From Pseudomonas gingeri (GTDB taxonomy: Bacteria > Pseudomonadota > Gammaproteobacteria > Pseudomonadales > Pseudomonadaceae), in NCBI RefSeq assembly GCF_013386115.1, contig NZ_JACAOR010000006.1, positions 124,001 to 188,000 on the forward strand: a DNA stretch of 64,000 nt. Direction: 5' to 3'. A model generated the notes under the pieces. It was given only the letters and a program-made list of their open reading frames with translations, had not been told where the DNA came from and made no database searches. The position numbers and the translations under genes are program-made. Below are positions 10,396 to 18,823 of the stretch, in pieces (the stretch's first letter is position 1; the number at the start of each line of letters is the position of its first letter).

Positions 10396-11640
10396 CTACC
10401 CGTGTGACGCCCACCGCACCGACCCATCCTCGCCGACAAACTCCTCGATGATGTTCTCCCCGCTCAAGCGCACCCGCGCGTAGCCGTTGAGCACCCGTTC
10501 AGGGTATTCATCGTCCCCGGCATTCTGCGTCTCGGAAAACAGCACCCGCTCATTGCCGTCCAGTTCGCTGGTCACGCCATAGGGAATCGCCCCGTGCCCG
10601 GCGCAGCGCGCCCGCAGCCCGTTCAGCTCGGCATAGACGATGCCGTTGTGCAGGTGCCCCCAGTACCAGTAGTCCGGCACCCGGCCCAGGGCCGCGCACA
10701 CCTGCTTGTACAGGTCGTTCGGGTTATGCCCGCTGATATCGAAGCCCTGGTGATGACTGAGCACCATCAGCTTGCCGCGCTTGGGCAGCGTCTTCATCCA
10801 GTCGATCTGCTGCGGGTTCAGGGTGCCGTCCATGTAGAGATTGAGCGGCTTGGAGGCATAGGCCGAATCCAGCCCGACGATCAGCCAGTCATCGTTGTAC
10901 AGGGCGAAGTAACTGGTGCCCTGCTGCATCGGGAAACGGGACTTGAGCTCGGCGAAGTAACCGTGGGCACCGCTGTACATCTCATGGTTGGAGTTGAGGG
11001 TGAACGCGCCGTGCTTGCCCATCGGCCAGCCGGCCATGTCGACGTCCTCCTGGGAGCCGGTGCCGGCGTAGTAGACGTCGCCCAGGTGAATGGTGAAATC
11101 GGCCTGGGCCAGTTGCATCTGGTTGGCGACGGCGACCGCCGGCGCATGGCTGTCGAACGGCCCGGTGCCCCAGTCGCCGGCAATCGCCAGGACCACGTCG
11201 CGATCCATCATCATCACCATCGGCGTGGTAGCGAAGGTAGCATGACGCCGCAGATTCTCGATCCACTTGATCAGCGCCTCGCTCCACAGCAGGTCCAGCA
11301 GTTCCCACTTGCGACAGCCCAGCAGCGTACCGTCCTTGAGCACCCGCGTCTGCAACTGCGCCTCCGAGGTCGGCAGGGCCTTGGCATCGCCCAGGTGCAG
11401 GATCGACAGGCCATGGGACAGCTCCCACGGCACCGACGGCTCGTCGGTCGGCAGGTCGCCGTGTTCCAGCACGTACTGGGCCTGGTCATGGCCGCGCTGC
11501 AGGAGCATCTGGATGGCCTGGAACTCTTCGGGCTCGATCTCGCTGATGAGTTTTTTCCAGGACAGCTCCAGCCGTGCCTTCAAGCCGCTGAGGCGGACGC
11601 GGATCTTCGCCAGCTCGTGTTCAAAATGATGCATGGTCAT
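10396..11640 (-). CDS. Calcineurin-like metallophosphoesterase
   Basis: 414 aa with no signal peptide or membrane segment, so probably cytosolic. Residues 1-145 are a helical, Leu/Glu-rich domain of unknown role. The catalytic domain follows with the metal-binding series GDWG (155-158), HLGDVYY (GD at 187-188), SNHE (217-220, in place of the usual GNHE), SHHQGF (295-300) and GHLH (328-331). All metal ligands of the family appear present. Its ATG is 10 bp downstream of the cytochrome gene stop with AGGGAGACC between them, so it is the third gene of the GMC/cytochrome operon. The substrate (phosphoester, nucleotide or sugar phosphate) cannot be inferred. Confidence 0.85.
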   Translation of the reverse strand: MTMHHFEHELAKIRVRLSGLKARLELSWKKLISEIEPEEFQAIQMLLQRGHDQAQYVLEHGDLPTDEPSVPWELSHGLSILHLGDAKALPTSEAQLQTRVLKDGTLLGCRKWELLDLLWSEALIKWIENLRRHATFATTPMVMMMDRDVVLAIAGDWGTGPFDSHAPAVAVANQMQLAQADFTIHLGDVYYAGTGSQEDVDMAGWPMGKHGAFTLNSNHEMYSGAHGYFAELKSRFPMQQGTSYFALYNDDWLIVGLDSAYASKPLNLYMDGTLNPQQIDWMKTLPKRGKLMVLSHHQGFDISGHNPNDLYKQVCAALGRVPDYWYWGHLHNGIVYAELNGLRARCAGHGAIPYGVTSELDGNERVLFSETQNAGDDEYPERVLNGYARVRLSGENIIEEFVGEDGSVRWASHG

Positions 11641-11650
11641 GGCGGTCTCC

Positions 11651-13522
11651 CTACAACGTCTTCATGAATTCGATCAGCGCCCATTTCTCGGCGTCGGTCA
11701 GTTGGGTGCCGTACAGGTGACCACTGTTGTGGTTGCCTTCCAGGCGCGTGTCGTACTTGAAGTAGCCCGGTGCCTCGACCTGCTGGCCGCTGGTGACGAA
11801 GCCGACCTTGACCGGGTCGTAGACATCCGAGCCGGTGCTGAACGCCACCGGGCGTTTGTCCGGGGTCTGCAGCAGATCCCACAGGCTCGGCACCGAACCG
11901 TTGTGCAGGTACGGCGCGCGCATCCACACGCCATCGGTGGGGGTGTTGCTGTAGCTCTGGGTCTTGCGGTAGGCGTTGAAGTCGAACGGCGGTTTCTTGA
12001 AGCCATGGAACGCCTGCACCAGGCCCACGGTGAAGGAATCCAGGCGATGCGGGTCGGTGCCCAGTTGATCGATGCGGGTGGTGACCTGGCCGGTATCGGC
12101 CTTGCCGAACTCATGGCAGCCCGCGCAGTTGTTGTCCCAGATCGGCTTGCCCTGGGCGACCCGCGCCTGATCCAGGGCGAACGGCCAGGCCGGCGGCTTG
12201 GTGCCGAGCAGCCAGTTGGTAACCCGGTTGAAACTGGCCGGCAACACCGACTGCGGTGTCGCGCCCACGGCCATGGCGGCGGCGTAGTTGCGCTCGTGGA
12301 TATCGTTGTTGTTGCCGTCCCAGTGCAGGTACAGCGATTCGCGCGGTTTCTGGTTCCAGATCTGCGGCAGGTCGACGGTGCCGATGGTCGAGTCATCCGG
12401 GAAACCGAAGACCACCATCTTGGTCGGGTTGAAGGTGTCGGTGCGCCCCGGCCCCTGGGCCGGCCGCAGTTTCTGCCAGGCGTAGGCCTGCTTCTGCTTG
12501 AGCAGCGCGGTCTTGGCCATGGGGATGATCAGGTAGCGGTTGTACAGGCGTTCGAAGAAGCCCAGCTGGAACTTGCCGTTGATCGCGGTCATCACCGCGT
12601 CGGTGGTGAATTTCGGATCGCTGGCACAGTCGTAGGCGAACCACTGGAAGGCCTGCAATTGCAGGGTATTGGCCGGCGCCGTGGCGATCGGCCTGGCGAC
12701 ATCGCTCGCCGAAGCACGGTACGAGCCGGTATGGCACAGGGCGCAGTTGGGCTCGACCGTCGGGTAGCCGATCTGCCGCTTGGCCATGCCGATGGGCAGG
12801 TCGCGACCATTTTCGTAGAGGAAGCCGAACGACTCCCAGCCAGCGCCGGCCCTGGGCATCTTTTCCGGGCACATCTGCGGCAGCACGGCAAACAGGTAGT
12901 AGGGAATCCGCGCCTCGATCCCCAGGCCGATGGCGGCGTACTTGAAGTGGTCCTCGTCGGAGGCGAACTTCTCCTCGGGCACCACCCGCAGCATGTTGTA
13001 CCAGGTCTGGTAGCCGATAAAACCGAGCACCAGCACGGTGACCAGCAGGCCCACGCGGAAGCCGTGGCGCTGCCAGCGCACGGCCCAGCCATGGCACCAG
13101 CTGTGCCAGCCACTGGCGAGCAGCGCCCAGGGCCGCTCGGCCGGCGGGCTGCCGAGGTAGAGCAGGATCCCCAGGATGAGGAACATGCTCAGGTCACCCA
13201 TCAGCATCGGGAAAAACACCGAGGCCTGGTTGCTGGTATCGATCAGGTAGATCCAGAACGCCACGGCAATCAACCGGGTCAGCACGCACAGCCAGGAGTG
13301 GATGGGAAAACGCCGGGCGTTGAAGCCCGACGGCATGTAGAACACGCTGATGCCCACCAGCAGCATGCCGGCGTTTTCCAGCCAGGGGTCCGACAGCACC
13401 GGCGGCAGGCCGACCACCGAGGTCAGCAGTGCCGGAGCGAACAGGGCAGGCAGTGCGAACACCATGTTCATCACGATGCCTATCCAGATAAAGCGTTGAA
13501 ACCAGCGGATGTAACTGTCCAT
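11651..13522 (-). CDS. Membrane-anchored di-haem cytochrome c protein (RoxA/peroxidase-like)
   Basis: 623 aa. The N-terminal part has about five hydrophobic segments (about 13-35, 50-66, 78-95, 104-123 and 157-178). A large domain follows that should be periplasmic, with two c-type haem motifs, CALCH (260-264) and CAGCH (466-470). The stretch TDGVWMRAPYLHNGSVPSLW (529-548) is typical of the di-haem cytochrome c peroxidase/RoxA fold. The ATG at 13520-13522 has AGGATGAT upstream; an open frame extending 39 codons further is REP sequence. It sits between the GMC fusion and the metallophosphoesterase. I infer an electron-accepting or oxygenase role; the fusion of a multi-pass domain to this fold is unusual. 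Confidence 0.8.
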   Translation of the reverse strand: MDSYIRWFQRFIWIGIVMNMVFALPALFAPALLTSVVGLPPVLSDPWLENAGMLLVGISVFYMPSGFNARRFPIHSWLCVLTRLIAVAFWIYLIDTSNQASVFFPMLMGDLSMFLILGILLYLGSPPAERPWALLASGWHSWCHGWAVRWQRHGFRVGLLVTVLVLGFIGYQTWYNMLRVVPEEKFASDEDHFKYAAIGLGIEARIPYYLFAVLPQMCPEKMPRAGAGWESFGFLYENGRDLPIGMAKRQIGYPTVEPNCALCHTGSYRASASDVARPIATAPANTLQLQAFQWFAYDCASDPKFTTDAVMTAINGKFQLGFFERLYNRYLIIPMAKTALLKQKQAYAWQKLRPAQGPGRTDTFNPTKMVVFGFPDDSTIGTVDLPQIWNQKPRESLYLHWDGNNNDIHERNYAAAMAVGATPQSVLPASFNRVTNWLLGTKPPAWPFALDQARVAQGKPIWDNNCAGCHEFGKADTGQVTTRIDQLGTDPHRLDSFTVGLVQAFHGFKKPPFDFNAYRKTQSYSNTPTDGVWMRAPYLHNGSVPSLWDLLQTPDKRPVAFSTGSDVYDPVKVGFVTSGQQVEAPGYFKYDTRLEGNHNSGHLYGTQLTDAEKWALIEFMKTL

Positions 13523-13565
13523 ATCATCCTTCCCTGCCAATCCGTTTTTTCCGGCCGAGCACGAT

Positions 13566-13655
13566 CCTTGTAGGAGCCGGCTTGCCGGCGATGGCGGTTG
13601 CGAGGTCGATGCAAGGCTTGCGGGCCTCATCGCCGGCAAGCCGGCTCCTACAAGG
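13566..13655. repeat. REP inverted pair inside an operon
   Basis: CCTTGTAGGAGCCGGCTTGC and its reverse complement bracket about 40 bp, between the GMC fusion gene and the cytochrome gene, which are on the same strand. A REP hairpin here could lower the level of the downstream part of the transcript. Confidence 0.85.
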
Positions 13656-13684
13656 TTTCGCGGTGTTTTCCAGACTGATGCGCA

Positions 13685-16600
13685 TCAGCCCAGCGCGGTC
13701 TTCTCCAGGTGCTCGAGGATCAGCGGGTACACATCGACCACCGCGTTCTTGCCGAACATGCAGTCGATATGGCCGTAGCCCGGCACCACATGGCGGCTGA
13801 ACAGCTCGGGGCCGTGCAGACTGACCAGGCGCTCGTAGGTCTTCTCTGTGCTTTCCGGCAGGTAGCACTGGTTGTCGGCGCCGCTGATGAAGCAGATCGG
13901 CATCTGCAACCGCTCGAAGTGCGGCATGTAGACGTCATTGCCCTTGAAGTCCACCAGATGCCCCTTGCGGCAGATCAGCGCCAGGTGCTCGAAGGTCTGG
14001 ATATTCGACTCGCCGAACAGTTCGTGCAGGTTGTCGTGCAGGGTTTCGTTGAGGGTGTCGTGACGGTACAGCGAGGCATACATGAAGGTGATCCGGTGAC
14101 AGACCGGGTTGGTGCAGTAGCCCTGGGCCTCGATCCGCGCATAGACGTTGAGGGCCTTGTCATACAGTTTGTTGAACCAGCTCTCCTTGCTGTCGGCATA
14201 GGCGGTCAGTGACTTGATGCCCACCGCATCGAGCATCCCCGGCAAGTGCAGGCCGGCCTTGATCCCGGTCGCCGTGGCCACCACGGTATCGGCGGCGATC
14301 TGCGAGCAGACCACCGAGCGCACGTCCTGCAACCCCGCCAGCAGCGACATGAAGAAGGTCGTGGCACCGTAGCAATGCACCACGCACTGCACGTCCAGGG
14401 CCCCGGTGGCCTGGCGGATCTGCGCGATGGCGGCCTTGTAGTCGTACTGGGCGATCTGGTCGCCGTTCCACTCGTGCTTGCTCGCCGGCAACAGGATGCT
14501 GACACGGAAATCCAGGAGCCAGACGTCGTACTCATGCTTGCACAGGTACTCCAGCAGGTTGGTCTGGATGGTGTCGGTGGAGAAGATATTCGAGCCCACG
14601 CCCAGCCCGTGCACCAGCATCACCGGGCCCTTGCTGCCGGCCTGGTAACGGGTCAGGCGCAGCTGGACCTTGTCCTCGGTCTCGAAGAAATGCACGGTCG
14701 GCACCGGCGCATCCAGCGGCCGCTTGTGCCGGGGCGGCGCATCCGGGTTGAAGTAGATATCGCCGGCAAACACCCCGCCGTAGCTTTCCCAGAGAATCCC
14801 GGCGAAGAACTTGCCGAAGCGCGCCAGGGCTTCGATACGCTCGCGTTCGTTGCGGGCATTGAGCACCTTCATGGTAGTCATCTGCCTGGCGAAGTCGGCG
14901 GGCAGGATATGCATGACCCCGGAGCCGAGCACCGCGCCGCTCTTGTCCGGCCCCTGGTAGAGCGTGACATAGAGGGTGCTGGTGTCCGGCCAGATATTCA
15001 GCACGCCGTTATCCTCGGGCACGGTCTTGAAGGCGCTGAAGTAATAGTCACGACCGTCCTCGGCGGTCAGCTTCATGTCGTAGTTCATATGGCGTACGCC
15101 GACCTGCTCTTGGTACTGTTCGAACAGGTTGAACACGCCGTTGCTGGCCGTCAGTGGATACGGCGACAGCGCCGGGGCATTGAGGGTACCGACCAGGGTG
15201 GCGGCGTGCTCCGGCTCCTTGATCATCCGGTTGAGGTCATTGGCGGTGATGGTCAGGGTGAACTCGATGGGCGAGTTCTGTGCCTCGCCGCTCTTGGCCG
15301 CCGCTTCGTACAGCTTGAGGTCGGTGCCCTGGGGCTGGGTGAAATCCCTGGAGAAATAGCCCTTCATGGTTTCGGTGAACTGCACGCCGAGGGTCGGCGG
15401 CGCCACCGGTTTGCGCGGTGCCGACGGCAGGCGGTAGTCGATGACCCAGCCACGATCGGCGGCCAGCAGGCCCATGTTGCGCTCGCTGACCGCGGAGATG
15501 GTCAGCAGCGGATTGACCGCCAGCGACGTCGGGATCACCGCGCCATCGGTCACGTACAGCCCCGGATGGACATCGGTGCCGCTGGTGCCGCTGAACACCT
15601 GGCCCTTGTGGTTGACCACGCCCTGGGTGGCGTCCTCGCCCATCACGCAACCGCCCAGCGGGTGCACCGAGACGATGCTGTGCTTGAGCAGTTTGGTCCA
15701 GATCGGATTCGGCACCCAGACCCCGCCCAGGGCCTGGGTCGAGCGGTGCAGCCGGTCATTGCCGAGCTTGAAGTTTTCCTGCTCGCCCACGCCCGGCCAG
15801 TCGATGCGCAGTTGGTCCTGGGCGTCCAGCACCATGCGTCCCTTGCCGTCGTCATGGCTCATGATCAGGTAGGTCTGCATATTGTGCAGCGCACCGTAGT
15901 AGGGGCCGCGCAGAAAGCTCTCGGCCTCGCGGGCCTTGTAGTGCAGTTCGGCGCTGACCCCCTTGTCGGTGGCCTCGCCGATCATCTCGGCGAAACCGGC
16001 CATGGCCGGCACCATGGGACGCCCGAGGGCGCCGGGGATCGAGCCCTCCTCGATGACCATGCGACTGCGCCAGTCGCCTTCGGTGCGCATGTCGATGATC
16101 GAGGTGATGCACGGGCCCACCGGTTGCAGTTCCTTGGCCGAATGAGCGCCGAAACCGATGCCGTTGATGGTCTGTTCGCAGTTGTGGCCGAAGCCGAGGA
16201 TATCGCCGTTGCCACTCATGTTTTCGCCCAGTTGCCCGGACATCGGCACGCCCTTGCTACGTGAACGCAGGAGGATTTCGGTGGAGCCCAGGGTGCCGGC
16301 GGACACCACCACGATGTCGGCCTTGACGAACAGGGTCGGCGCGGAGAATTTCTCCCGGCCGCTGTCCAGGTACTGGAAGTGCACGATCCAGCCATCGCCG
16401 TCGCGCTCCAGGTGCCGCACCTCGGCCTGGCAGAAAATCTCCGCGCCATGGTTCCAGGCATCCGGCAGGTAGTTCATCAGCGTGGTGTTCTTGGCCTTGT
16501 TGTTACAGCCCGAGACGCAGTCGCCGCACTGATTGCACGGCAGTTGCTCGACGCCGACGTGGTTGAGGTTGTTTGGCAGCTTGTCGAAGGTCACATTGAT

Positions 16601-17137
16601 CGGCGGGGTATAGAAATGCGCCTTTTCCTGCAGGTAGTCCGCCGACTTGCGATTGGCGTCCAGCTTCGCCAACTTGGGCGCGGACGCCGGATAGGGATTG
16701 GGCTTGAGCATTTCCCGGGCCCGCGCATAACCCTCGGCGAGCAGGGTGTCGCGGTGCTCGCGCACCGCCCGGGGCCAGCGCGGATCATCGAAGACGCCCG
16801 GCTCCGGCTCCAGGGACACGTTGGCGTTGATCAGCGAAGTGCCACCCAGGCCACAGCCGACCACCACGTTCTGCTGGGCATTGACGTGCAGGTCGAACAG
16901 GCCGGTGCGCGAACCGATATGGCCATCCGGATCATGCACCTGCAACTCCTCCGTCGCCGCGACCATGGTGTTGGGGTATTCCCCCGGCTGGATCTCGCGC
17001 CCGCGCTCCAGCAGACAGACGCTTTTCCCGGCACGCGACAGCCGTGAGGCGGCGATGCCGCCGCCATAGCCGGAACCGATCACGATAACGTCGTAGCGTT
17101 CCTTGATCTCACTGATGGATGTCGAAATCCGTGTCAT
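13685..17137 (-). CDS. GMC oxidoreductase fused to alpha/beta hydrolase (cholesterol-oxidase-like)
   Basis: 1150 aa fusion. Residues 1-570 are a GMC flavoenzyme: FAD site VIVIGSGYGGGIAASRL (17-33), a four-cysteine motif at 201-211 (Cys201, 204, 207, 211), and the active-site HPLGG (His492) and NPLL (Asn542). Residues 580-800 are a linker of unknown fold. Residues 815-1150 are an alpha/beta hydrolase with the oxyanion strand LVHGLGVG (841-848), nucleophile elbow VVHCYGATT (Cys922 where Ser is usual), acid candidate Asp1088 and GYGHID (His1123). There is no signal peptide. ATG at 17135-17137 follows GAGGAAACAACC; the upstream frame extension lacks a ribosome site. The likely job is hydrolysis of an ester and oxidation of a bulky alcohol; the substrate is unknown. 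Confidence 0.88.
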   Translation of the reverse strand: MTRISTSISEIKERYDVIVIGSGYGGGIAASRLSRAGKSVCLLERGREIQPGEYPNTMVAATEELQVHDPDGHIGSRTGLFDLHVNAQQNVVVGCGLGGTSLINANVSLEPEPGVFDDPRWPRAVREHRDTLLAEGYARAREMLKPNPYPASAPKLAKLDANRKSADYLQEKAHFYTPPINVTFDKLPNNLNHVGVEQLPCNQCGDCVSGCNNKAKNTTLMNYLPDAWNHGAEIFCQAEVRHLERDGDGWIVHFQYLDSGREKFSAPTLFVKADIVVVSAGTLGSTEILLRSRSKGVPMSGQLGENMSGNGDILGFGHNCEQTINGIGFGAHSAKELQPVGPCITSIIDMRTEGDWRSRMVIEEGSIPGALGRPMVPAMAGFAEMIGEATDKGVSAELHYKAREAESFLRGPYYGALHNMQTYLIMSHDDGKGRMVLDAQDQLRIDWPGVGEQENFKLGNDRLHRSTQALGGVWVPNPIWTKLLKHSIVSVHPLGGCVMGEDATQGVVNHKGQVFSGTSGTDVHPGLYVTDGAVIPTSLAVNPLLTISAVSERNMGLLAADRGWVIDYRLPSAPRKPVAPPTLGVQFTETMKGYFSRDFTQPQGTDLKLYEAAAKSGEAQNSPIEFTLTITANDLNRMIKEPEHAATLVGTLNAPALSPYPLTASNGVFNLFEQYQEQVGVRHMNYDMKLTAEDGRDYYFSAFKTVPEDNGVLNIWPDTSTLYVTLYQGPDKSGAVLGSGVMHILPADFARQMTTMKVLNARNERERIEALARFGKFFAGILWESYGGVFAGDIYFNPDAPPRHKRPLDAPVPTVHFFETEDKVQLRLTRYQAGSKGPVMLVHGLGVGSNIFSTDTIQTNLLEYLCKHEYDVWLLDFRVSILLPASKHEWNGDQIAQYDYKAAIAQIRQATGALDVQCVVHCYGATTFFMSLLAGLQDVRSVVCSQIAADTVVATATGIKAGLHLPGMLDAVGIKSLTAYADSKESWFNKLYDKALNVYARIEAQGYCTNPVCHRITFMYASLYRHDTLNETLHDNLHELFGESNIQTFEHLALICRKGHLVDFKGNDVYMPHFERLQMPICFISGADNQCYLPESTEKTYERLVSLHGPELFSRHVVPGYGHIDCMFGKNAVVDVYPLILEHLEKTALG

Positions 17138-17584
17138 GGTTGTTTCCTCTATCGGGCCCTCTATCGGGCTAAGACGGGCAACTCTGCGGTTGCCACCACG
17201 GGGGCAGACGGTGGAGCAACAGGCGAGCGCGCACGCGGGTTCTCCAGACAAGCCGGGCATACGCAAAAGATCGGGATGGCGCGCAAGCGCCGGGTCAGGC
17301 GCTACAGGCGCGCACGCTGGTTGGTGGCATGGCGATGAATGCGCCTGGGCACCAGGGCACTGGCTCGAGCCACGGCATTGAAGGTGGAGGGGGACGGCGG
17401 GTGGTGGTACGGCTGGCGACCCATCAAGCGTTCTCCCTGAACCTGATATGGATGCGAATAACGTTGTGTCCTTGTGCCATGAGTGAAGACTTTGACCGCA
17501 GGGGTGTCAATAAACACCCTTAGAACTGTATGAAATTTGATCTATAGCACTCTGCGCTATAAGAACCGGGGCCTGGCGGGCTTG

Positions 17585-18185
17585 GCGAACAACTTATCCA
17601 CAGAACCACCCACAGCAAATGTGGGCAAGTACCGGTTCATGCCCTCTCGATGACGAGAGAATCTGAATAAAATCCGTGACTTATTCAGAAAGACCGGTTC
17701 AGGCCACCTTTGATCATTTATTGATCAATAGCATACAAGCCGCGATTTAAAAGGCTCGTAGAGGACCGCGAACACCTTATCCACAGAAAGGCCAACAGAC
17801 TTTGTGTGCAAGTCGGCGATTTCCCCGAGCCTCTGTGGAAAACCTCTGAAAACCGCGAGATATGAAGGTTTCAGGCTAATCATGTGAAGAAAGTACTGCA
17901 ATTGGATGTTTTTTGACCAACACCTTGCAGACCTTGTAAAACAAGGCCTGCAAGGGACAGCGAACAACTTATCCACAAAAGCGCCAACAGACTTTGTTAA
18001 CAAGTCGCCCGCGAAGCAGCATCCGGCACTCCTCTTATCCACACAAAAACCTGAACAAAAACCGTCAGTTAGGCTGATCATTTTTCGTACGAAGGGCTAC
18101 GCCCCTTGATCTGCGCGGGATACAGCGATGCACGAACATCTTATCCACAGACCCGCCAACAGCCTCTGTGGACATTTGTCGGCGC
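17585..18185 (+). repeat. Four ~180-bp degenerate tandem repeats with DnaA-box cores
   Basis: Each copy contains GCGAACAACTTATCCACAGA or a close variant, a middle GCCAACAG, then CTTTGTG and CAAGTCGGCG-like ends. Copies lie at about 17585-17630, 17767-17815, 17959-18010 and 18131-18184, so the spacing is 183, 192 and 172 bp. The second half of each period also keeps a TCAGGCTGATCAT-like string (17695-17720, 17870-17884, 18066-18081). The fourth copy can form a hairpin, TCCACAGA with TCTGTGGA. Confidence 0.8.
17594..18149 (+). other. Cluster of five perfect TTATCCACA (DnaA-box) sequences
   Basis: Exact TTATCCACA at 17594-17602, 17777-17785, 17969-17977, 18035-18043 and 18141-18149, all on the plus strand. 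This 9-mer is the strong DnaA-binding consensus. I noticed only three other perfect copies in the rest of the window, all inside genes. Whether DnaA binds here is not shown by the sequence; the boxes may simply be part of the repeat family. Confidence 0.6.
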
Positions 18186-18316
18186 GCCCCACCGAAGGGC
18201 TCGCCTGGCATCCTTGAACTATCGACTACACTTCTCGCACAGCGCGCCATGTTCTTGCAGTAAAGGTGTCTTGGCCTGACGCATTTACCCGAGGATGTCC
18301 AGATGGTGCGATCTCC

Positions 18317-18823
18317 ATGCGGCCGCTTGCGCTATTTCCCCTAGCGTCTCGCCGCCCATCCGCAGCCGGCTTCACCCTGATCGAGTTGCTGCTTGCCCTG
18401 GCATTGCTGGCAACCCTGGCCACGGTGGCCTATCCGCTGACCGCCCTGATGGGCAAACGCGAACGTGAACTCGACCTGCAACGCTCGTTGCGGGAGATCC
18501 GCCGTGCCATCGACGCCTACAAGGAGGCGGTGGATGACGGACGGATCGACAAGGGCACGGGCAACGGTTATCCACCGTCCCTCGAAACCCTGATCGAAGG
18601 CATCGTCGACAAGAGCGACCCGAGCGGCGGCAAGATCTTTTTCCTGCGCCGTATTCCCCGCGACCCGGTCTGCGAATGCCCGGACCTGCCCGCCGAGAAA
18701 ACCTGGCGCCTGCGCAGCTACAAGAGCACCGCCGAGAGTCCGGCCGAAGGCGAAGACGTCTTCGATATCAGCTCCACCAGCCAGCGGGAGGGCCTCAATG
18801 GGACTCCGTACAATCAATGGTAA
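18317..18823 (+). CDS. Type II secretion pseudopilin (first)
   Basis: 168 aa. A class III prepilin leader ends at GFTLIELLLA (cleavage after the Gly, Glu at +5), followed by one hydrophobic helix and a small globular domain ending in DGTPYNQW-like residues. The ATG at 18317 (MRPLALFPLASRR) is the only methionine start close to the leader; its ribosome site is weak (GAGGATG lies 18 bp upstream). The C-terminal domain contains CECPDLP and an ISSTSQREG loop. It overlaps the next pseudopilin by 26 bp. It resembles short GspG-like pseudopilins rather than GspH/I/J. Confidence 0.82.
   Translation: MRPLALFPLASRRPSAAGFTLIELLLALALLATLATVAYPLTALMGKRERELDLQRSLREIRRAIDAYKEAVDDGRIDKGTGNGYPPSLETLIEGIVDKSDPSGGKIFFLRRIPRDPVCECPDLPAEKTWRLRSYKSTAESPAEGEDVFDISSTSQREGLNGTPYNQW

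Larger units (their letters stand above)
17138..18316. other. 1.2-kb AT-rich non-coding region with tandem degenerate repeats
   Basis: No convincing gene. It lies between two divergent units: the leftward GMC operon and the rightward pseudopilin genes. The first 400 bp presumably hold the GMC promoter. From about 17580 to 18185 a motif of about 50 bp recurs four times, roughly 180 bp apart (listed separately), embedded in DNA clearly poorer in GC than its neighbours. Short minus-strand frames read through the repeats but lack ribosome sites. Confidence 0.7.

Noticed and set aside
17725..18081. A 118-codon minus-strand frame through the DnaA-box repeats
   Set aside because: It spans two repeat copies, has a poor start context and a Cys-rich unlikely composition. 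I kept the shared short peptide as a finding but not as a gene.
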